DNA of 25,540 bases from Sphacelaria rigidula (Eukaryota; Phaeophyceae; Sphacelariales): contig CAXNAA020000163.1 in assembly GCA_964200075.2 (NCBI GenBank), positions 1-25,540 on the forward strand, in the 5' to 3' direction. A program made the translations under genes and the position numbers. Shown here piece by piece: positions 20,275-25,540 of the stretch. Numbering within the stretch: the stretch's first letter is position 1; each line of letters starts with the position of its first letter. The notes beneath the pieces were generated by a model. That model did not search any database. It had not been told where the DNA came from and saw only the letters and a list, made by a program, of their open reading frames with translations.

Positions 20275-20487
20275 ATGGCACGCGGACGAGCCTCCCAGCG
20301 CGCCAAGGCGTCTGGTAAAAGTGTGCGAATCGATGATCAGTGGATGAACACCTACGTGCCGCGGGTGGAAGACAAGGAAACGTCAACATCCTCTGCAATA
20401 TACGTATCTCCGCGCAAGCTACATTTGTACTTTTCTACCTTCCTCCCCCCGACCGCCACTCGAGTGGGGACGGGTGCGTCAGGTTAA
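20275..20487 (+). CDS. Small basic ORF, unproven
   Basis: An ATG with A at -3 and G at +4, a strong eukaryotic start context, opens a 70-residue frame that begins MARGRASQRAKASGKSVRID. The N-terminus is very basic; the middle (DDQWMNTYVPRVEDKETSTS) is hydrophilic; the end (about residue 45 on) looks arbitrary. No domain is recognised. It may be the first exon of a spliced gene or chance. No TATA box, polyadenylation signal or splice site is compelling. An upstream in-frame extension exists but has a poorer start context. Confidence 0.2.
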   Translation: MARGRASQRAKASGKSVRIDDQWMNTYVPRVEDKETSTSSAIYVSPRKLHLYFSTFLPPTATRVGTGASG

Positions 20488-20852
20488 GCTAACCCCATTG
20501 ATGACGCAACCAATACGAAGGTTAGAGTAACTTGACCCATTAGCCTGCCTGTGTTTGGTGGTACAACATACAGTCTAGGTAGTGGGTTATGCAGACAGAC
20601 AGTGATGACGTCCAGGCTCCATCCTGCAGCTTCGGTGTCTTACCCAAGACTGGAAACCAAATGGAATCCCGCAGCTGCAGCGTTTCACCCGGCGTTGGGA
20701 CACGGTCACGGAAAGCACGTTAATGGAGATGAGGCACGTGTTAGCGGGTAACAGATTCGGCGGACTGAAGATAGCGGCCACCGCGGGCTGAGCAGGCTAC
20801 ACCTTCCCCGCGAGAACAAAAGGCAAGGCAAGTACGATGACAGACGTTTTGA
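20488..20852. other. No gene recognised
   Basis: Mixed sequence with short frames on both strands and no repeats or RNA genes recognised. Confidence 0.5.
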
Positions 20853-21095
20853 TTGCTTTTTTGTTGTTGGTTGTCGCACTTTCACCGATCCTTGAGGGAT
20901 CCAGCCGTGGTCACATGATTAGACATACCCGAGACGAGACAAAACTGGAACACCCGCTGAAAAAAACAAAACAGAAAAAGGTAGAACAGAACAAAATAGT
21001 AGACTAAGACGTGGAGAAAAAAAAATGAAAAGAGAGGAGAAGAGAAGAGAAGAAAAGAGAAGAAAAGAGAAGAAAAAAAAAGAAAAGAAAATCGG
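20853..21095 (-). mobile_element. Repeat family R, copy C, 5'-truncated
   Basis: The reverse complement contains CGTCTTAGTCTACTATTTTG, CAGCGGGTGTTCCAGTTTTG, CTCGGGTATGTC and CACGGCTGGATCCCT, each matching the 3' half of copies A and B. The pyrimidine tract (plus strand AGAGAAGAGAAGAAAAGAGA) is present, but the conserved first 100 bases are not. It lies immediately upstream of LINE-2 in the opposite orientation. Confidence 0.75.
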
Positions 21096-21165
21096 AAATG
21101 AAAAAGCTCACCCGTGAAAATGAAAAAGCTCACCCGTGAAAATGAAAAAGCTCACCTGTGAAATT
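21096..21165. repeat. 22-bp tandem repeat, three copies
   Basis: TGAAAAAGCTCACCCGTGAA plus AA is repeated at 21099, 21121 and 21143, with one C-to-T change in the third unit. It lies between R copy C and the start of the LINE-2 endonuclease. Confidence 0.9.
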
Positions 21166-21673
21166 AGAAGAGGAAACAGACCAAGAAGGAGAGCAAAACA
21201 AAGAAGAAGACGTGTGAACATAGGGAAGGCTAAAGCTAGGTCGCGTACTGGGGGAGTCAAAGTGGCGACCTATATCGTCCGTACACTGTCCCGCACGTGA
21301 AAGAATGGAGCTGGCCATACTGAGGTGGTCTTGCAGAAATGCGGGCCAGTCGGATGTGACGTCATCGGGCTAAAGGAAACGAGGAGACCCGGCCATATCA
21401 AGTTCAGTGCGGCGGGATACCGTGTCTTCTGTCGCGGGGCGGTAGGGGTTAGGGGAGGGGCTGGACAACATGGGGTTGGGTTGGCGGTCAAGGAGTCGAT
21501 CATCAACAAGGCGACGTGGACTCAGGCACTAATCAGCGAACTTCTCATGTCGATGACTTTCAACCTCGCGGGTGAATCCAATGCTGCCACATTTGCAGTT
21601 GCATATGCCCCTACAGACGCGCTACAGTCAAGAGAAACGAGAGATGTGTTCTGGACTGGGTTGGGCAGCATCT

Positions 21674-21971
21674 TTTTCTTGTCGCACTTTGAACCCCTCC
21701 CTTTTCTCAGGATGGGTCCGTGGTCTCAAGGGACCATCCCCTCTCTCTCCCGGTACACACCTTGCATTTTGGTATCCTGGATTGGGTCAGCACTCCCGCA
21801 CCGCGTCAACTCACGGGAAGAAACTCAGTCGAGTTCTTTGTGTACTCACATTCTCAAGCTTTCCACGGTGGAAATCAAATATTACGGAGTAAAAACCCAA
21901 CGCATCGGGAATCGAACCCTCATTATCTGGACCCTAATGGCGACAGTCGGACCATTGCACCACGGAGGCGC
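21674..21971 (-). mobile_element. tRNA-derived SINE inserted in the LINE-2 endonuclease
   Basis: Read on the minus strand, the insert starts GCGCCTCCGTGGTGCAATGG, a tRNA-like head with an A-box-like TGGTGCAATGG (21952-21962) and a perfect B box GGTTCGATTCC (21908-21918), 33 bases apart. About 230 bases of unrelated body follow, and it ends in an A-rich AAGAAAAAG. The flanks GGCAGCATCT (21664-21673) and GGCGGCACTT (21972-21981) match at 7 of 10 positions, consistent with an aged target duplication. Endonuclease codons continue on each side. The acceptor and T stems do not fold, so this is a SINE or retropseudogene, not a working tRNA. Confidence 0.75.
21908..21962 (-). promoter_or_regulatory. 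Internal RNA polymerase III promoter (A and B boxes) of the SINE
   Basis: The B box GGTTCGATTCC matches the tRNA consensus exactly. The A box TGGTGCAATGG differs slightly from TRGYNNARNNGG. Whether it is still transcribed is unknown. Confidence 0.65.
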
Positions 21972-23059
21972 GGCGGCACTTGTGAACCGAATTCCCAACA
22001 AATGCCACCTGTTTATCTTGGTGGACGGTAACGTGAGGACTGAGGTACGAACAGACGAGGAGGAATGTCAAATAGGGGGGGCATACCGCGAGGATTGCCG
22101 ATCCAACGACAGTAACAGCACCTCTCTACTGCAATTTGTAGGCGACAACGGGCTTGCCCTGGTCAACACGTTCCTTTCCACCCGCAAGGGAAGGTCCTTG
22201 CGTACGTTCAACGTTATTGCGAGCCGCCCCCCGGACAAAAACGCCCTCACAAGGCAAGATCACCGCAGACTTGTTCGCAATGTCACCGTCCACCTTCAAT
22301 CCCCCAACCCGCCGGCCTCTGACCACAATATCGTCCTCAGTACGGTTCCTTGGTTGCTCCGCACACAATAGATGAATCCCAGTTGGGCGTACACCGATCG
22401 GCAGACAAGCAATAATATTTGACACCGACAGACGGGAACAACTTGCCTAGCTCATCATCAGCGAGCTCCAGCAGAGTATACATGGCAATACACTTAGTTC
22501 ACTAGCTGCAAACCTGGCCGACGTACTCCTGAGTGCCGCTTGAAATGTGGTACCCCGTCTGACCCAAACGTCACGGGTACCGGGGTGGTTTCAAGAATGC
22601 TGTCATCTGAATGGAGGTCGAAGGGGTCTAGAATGGGAGGGAAAGGGCGAATCGACGGTGCGGCTGTGACCATCACGAGATACACTCGCATGGCGCACTT
22701 TGCGAGTAGTGTGCAAAATGGTCAAAGAGGTGATCCAAGTTGGGGCGGAACAATTTATGGACGTGTGTGCTAGGGAGTTGGAGAAGAATACTCGTACTCA
22801 AGTAGGGGATATGAGAGAAGGGTGCAGACATCTCACAGGAGGGTAGATACGGTGTGGAAAACAATCGAGAGTGAGCAGAACATTCGAGATAAGGACGGGA
22901 ATACGCTCGGGACAAAGGTTCGATCATTGAGAGATGGGAACGCTGCTTCTTCACATTGCTGAACGCCATATTGGTAACTTTCGACTGAGCCGTCATCGAC
23001 AAGATTGCGCAACAACCGATAGCGCTGTCACTAGGAGACCCGCCAAGCTCAAGTGAAAC

Positions 23060-23870
23060 CGAGGAGTCTCTGAGGGCTATGTTGAACGGCAAGCGACGGG
23101 TCCGGATAGTCTAACCGCTCAAATCCTGAAGCTTGGACTGAACGCGGAGGCGTCGGGGTTCTGTACCACTTCCACAGTAACGTCTCTGCGGTTTGGATAT
23201 CTGGCGAGGTGCTGGAGGAATGGAAAGACGCCGCTATCAGAGTGCTACACACAAAAGAGGTAGGACCGCGTGTGGTAACTGCCGGGGCATGTCACTTGTG
23301 GCATATGCTGCTAAGGTTCTCCTCAAAATCGTATTCAACAGGCTCGGTAATTTTATGTGAGGAAACAGATGCCTTCCAGGAAGAGCAGTGCGAATTTAGG
23401 CGACGACGAGTGACCGCAGACCTCAATTCGTAGTACGCCGACTTTGGGAATTGGGACGGGCGAGAAACGTCCCACTAAACATGTGCTCCATCGATCTGCG
23501 GAAAGCCGACGATTCCGTAGACCGCACGCTCCTGAGAGACGTGCTTGCTCGCTTCAGCGTCCGTGAATGTTTCACGATGGCATGCTCGGGTACAGCTCGA
23601 TCGTGGCGACCCATCAGCGTGGTTCCACGCCTGCCAGGGGCTCAGATGACGTTGCGTTTCCACCCCGCTGTTGTTCAACATCTTCGACGCAACCTCGGTC
23701 GACGTGAGCGTATCGTACAGCGATTGGCGATGGATCCAGTCATCGTCTCAGACTTGATTTTTCTGGATGATACGCCATAAGGTAGCGGTGGTGAGCACCT
23801 GGGAGAGACGCCGCTAGAAATGGTGCGGCGAGCGGTGTTGGCAATGCTTTATGCGGCAAACGCTGCATAA
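23060..23870 (+). other. LINE-2 reverse transcriptase domain, catalytically mutated
   Basis: Segments in successive frames: VWISGEVLEEWKDAAIRVL (to 23258), NCRGMSLVAYAAKVLLKIVF (about 23283-23350), EEQCEFRRRR, then motif A NMCSIDLRKADDSVDR (Asp codon 23493-23495 kept), motif B GLR-stop-RCVSTPLLFNIF (about 23640-23680), and motif C MLYAANA. In active reverse transcriptases motif C is YADD; here YAAN (23850-23861) lacks both catalytic aspartates. The domain is therefore dead in sequence as well as in frame. Confidence 0.85.
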
Positions 23871-23889
23871 TCTTGAAAACCTAAAACGA

Positions 23890-24515
23890 CCTTGTTCGAA
23901 TGATGGCCGTGGTAGTGATGACCTGCCAGGAATTCAGCCTGATGGTTTCCAAGAGCAAGGCAGAGTCCATGCGCCTATTGTCAGTACCCAGTTCCACGGA
24001 AGCCTCCCTGCACATCGAAGCTACCGGGTAACGATATATGCAGACCGGGAAGTTCGTCTACCTCGGTGGTGCTATCAGCACGGATGCGAAAATGTCCATC
24101 GAAACTAACCGCCGTACCAGCGCAGCGTGGTCGCGTACCCGAAAATGTAGCTCCCAACTCTACGATCGCCCCAACACCCAGCTATCCTTGAAAGTCCGAC
24201 TGCTTGAAGCGGGGGTGGTAAAAGCTCTGTTGTGCGGATGTGCCACATGGACGTTACGTTTTGAGGACTTCGACAGTATGCACACTGCCCATGACAAGCT
24301 TTTGCTGCGAGTGGTTGAATTCCGCAGGAAAGATCGAGGTGGCTACAGGACTCTTCCATACAGAGCGGTGCTCGAGATGACCAACAGCGAACGTATCGAG
24401 ACGGCTACCCGCAAATGTCGACTTTGGTCCGCGGGAGCCCTTGTCCGGCAAAAGGAAATACTTTCTTAAGCGCATCATGAACAGACGGGTAACCGCACGA
24501 GGGCATGGGGAGTCT
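23890..24515 (+). other. LINE-2 post-palm and C-terminal region
   Basis: The frame MMAVVVMTCQEFSLMVSKSK leads, through a TAA near 24030, into KFVYLGGAISTDAKMSIETN, LYDRPNTQLSLKVRLLEAGV and ALLCGCATWTLR. The YLGGA element and ATWTL motif are standard for the region after motif C in this LINE type. A further frame change near 24450 joins ALVRQKE to KRIMNRRVTARGHGE. The frame then reads into poly-Pro encoded by the C-run. Confidence 0.85.
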
Positions 24516-24590
24516 CGCCCCCCCCCCCCCCCCCCCCCCCGGAGAGGGGGAAGAGCGCCCGCGACCGCCCGGACGCGGGGGGGGGGGTTG
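24516..24590. repeat. Long poly-C and poly-G tracts
   Basis: A run of about 22-23 C (24519-24541) is followed by purine- and GC-rich sequence and a run of about 10 G (24579-24588). Exact lengths in such runs are often unreliable in assemblies. Confidence 0.85.
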
Positions 24591-24782
24591 AGGAGAGGGG
24601 GACGACGGCAATTGCTCGTCTACGGTGTAGAGGTCAATGATGCATACGGTTGGGTTACTGCGGCGAAGAACATGAGAAAAGGGTATATTGGAGTCGACAA
24701 GGGAGCGGAAGAGGTTAACGAGATTCGGACCGTCGTTACAAACTAGAGGCTGCTGCGTCGAGAGCAACCAATCAAACAATTC

Positions 24783-25345
24783 TGTCTGCCCCTATCGCTT
24801 GTTGATTGTGTCCTTGATCGGTGACTCTGAGGTGCCCCCTCGTGTGTGTTTTGTATCTGCTCTGCTACCCTGACTTCTTCGGACTTCAACACACCTGTAG
24901 TCTACTTCTCAAGTGCTCTCTTGTTTCCCCAGCTTTCTATATGTGTATTCTTTCCTGCCGGTGTACGCCAGAGCAGTGTGATACCTCGCTTCGTTGTGTT
25001 TGTCCATGGATGAGAGGGTCCACACTTCAAACAGTGCGGTCGTAGTATATGAGCCGCGATATTTTTCTTTTCCCATGGTCTTTTGTTCCTACGACTGAGT
25101 ACGAATGTGGTTCTGCTTCAGACCTTTCCCGCCGAAGCTATGTGGCAGAGGCCGGCCGCTCTTCTTTCTTTGCTTTTCTCTTATTTTTCTCTATTTTCTT
25201 TTTTCTGTCTTGGTCTACTGTGCTGTCCTGTTCTACCTGGTCCTTTATTTTTCTTGAGCGAGTACTTCAGTTTTGTTTTGTCTCGGGTACGTGTATCATG
25301 TCACCACGGCTGGATCCCTGGGGCGTCAGATGAAGTGCGGCGATC
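24783..25345 (+). mobile_element. Repeat family R, copy B, longest copy
   Basis: It begins TGTCTGCCCCTATCGCTTGT and keeps GTGTCCTTGATCGGTGACTC and TATCTGCTCTGCTACCCTGA, matching copy A. The 3' part has TGGTCTACTGTGCTGTCCTG, GCGAGTACTTCAGTTTTG, CACCACGGCTGGATCCCTGG and GATCAATCTATCAATCC, matching A and C. The middle is longer than in A and differs. The left flank AATTC and right flank near AATCC are only partly alike, so the target duplication is uncertain. No coding capacity was recognised. Confidence 0.75.
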
Positions 25346-25540
25346 AATCTATCAATCCACATAAATCAGTTTTCGACAGAAAACCCCAGTTGCGGTGTAC
25401 AATTTCAAGTTGTTTGTACGAAGCTTGGACACGATGTACGTGAGGTATGTGCAAAGACCCTACTCGACACCCCGCCCAAAAAAAAAAGCAAATACAGGAA
25501 AAGAATGAAGGAAAAAAAAAAGGAGGGTAAACAAAAAAAA
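25346..25540. other. A-rich window end, no gene
   Basis: The last 70 bases are rich in poly-A runs (A10-A11) interrupted by G-rich words. Nothing recognisable is present. Confidence 0.6.

Larger units (their letters stand above)
21256..22371 (+). other. LINE-2 endonuclease domain with SINE insertion
   Basis: It begins VKVATYIVRTLSRT, a TGA stop, and then CDVIGLKETRRPG. In functional members the position of Ile (21274-21276) is the metal-binding Asn of T(F/W)NVRTL, so the first catalytic motif is lost, while the Glu of LKETR is kept. Further on GVGLAVKESIINKATWT and VAYAPTDA are recognisable. After the SINE the domain resumes as HLFILVDGNVRTE, GDNGLALVNTFLS, and ends SDHNIVLS, the usual SDH terminus. 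The SINE happens to keep one long open frame, giving an apparently continuous 348-codon frame from 21325. Confidence 0.85.
21256..24515 (+). pseudogene. LINE-2: degenerate non-LTR retrotransposon (endonuclease plus reverse transcriptase)
   Basis: Plus-strand modules occur in order: endonuclease (21256-22371, interrupted by a SINE at 21674-21971), linker (22372-23060), reverse transcriptase (about 23060-23870), the YLGGA region and C-terminal part (23890-24515). At least four frame changes and several stops (for example TGA at 21298-21300) inactivate it. It differs from LINE-1 in both endonuclease and RT sequence, so it is a separate family. After KRIMNRRVTARGHGE the frame enters a C22 run and recognisable LINE protein ends; the normal 3' end is missing. 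Confidence 0.9.

Overview
The window reads as repeat-rich, gene-poor nuclear DNA from a eukaryote. It holds two decayed non-LTR retrotransposons (LINEs) on opposite strands, a tRNA-derived SINE, several families of palindromic MITE or foldback elements, microsatellites and long homopolymers. It has no bacterial-type operons, rRNA, intact tRNA or CRISPR array. The two LINE proteins (endonuclease plus reverse transcriptase) resemble families I associate with brown algae and related stramenopiles. A brown alga is therefore my best guess for the source, but this is inference and the sequence alone does not prove it.

Layout. 1-3.4 kb: microsatellite, one foldback inverted repeat (1263-1620) and otherwise featureless DNA. 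3.4-6.04 kb: a minus-strand relic of an unrecognised gene, with protein-like segments joined only across stops and frame changes; it has a Pro/Ser/Lys-rich N-terminal part, a Cys/His cluster and a charged helical C-terminal part. 8.2-11.0 kb: a dense stack of small inverted-repeat elements. It contains three copies of one MITE (four in the window), three elements with GGSCSYGTCT-type ends and 3-bp target duplications, a nested 447-bp foldback with a perfect 5-bp target duplication, and a further inverted-repeat pair. 11.69-15.5 kb: LINE-1 (a local name), minus strand, interrupted by a 438-bp repeat (family R, copy A) and lacking most of its endonuclease. 16.4-17.7 kb: minisatellite, the fourth MITE copy and a CAT microsatellite. 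20.3 kb: one small unproven ORF. 20.85-21.17 kb: R copy C and a 22-bp tandem repeat. 21.26-24.52 kb: LINE-2, plus strand, with a SINE inside its endonuclease and a mutated catalytic motif. 24.78-25.35 kb: R copy B.

Nothing here looks like an intact, expressed protein gene. The content is best understood as layers of insertion: LINE-1 was hit by R copy A, LINE-2 was hit by a tRNA-type SINE, and one MITE was hit by a foldback. Because each host element can be recognised on both sides of its guest, target duplications and relative insertion order can be read directly. Terminal-repeat and target-site matches come from direct reading; family names are by analogy.
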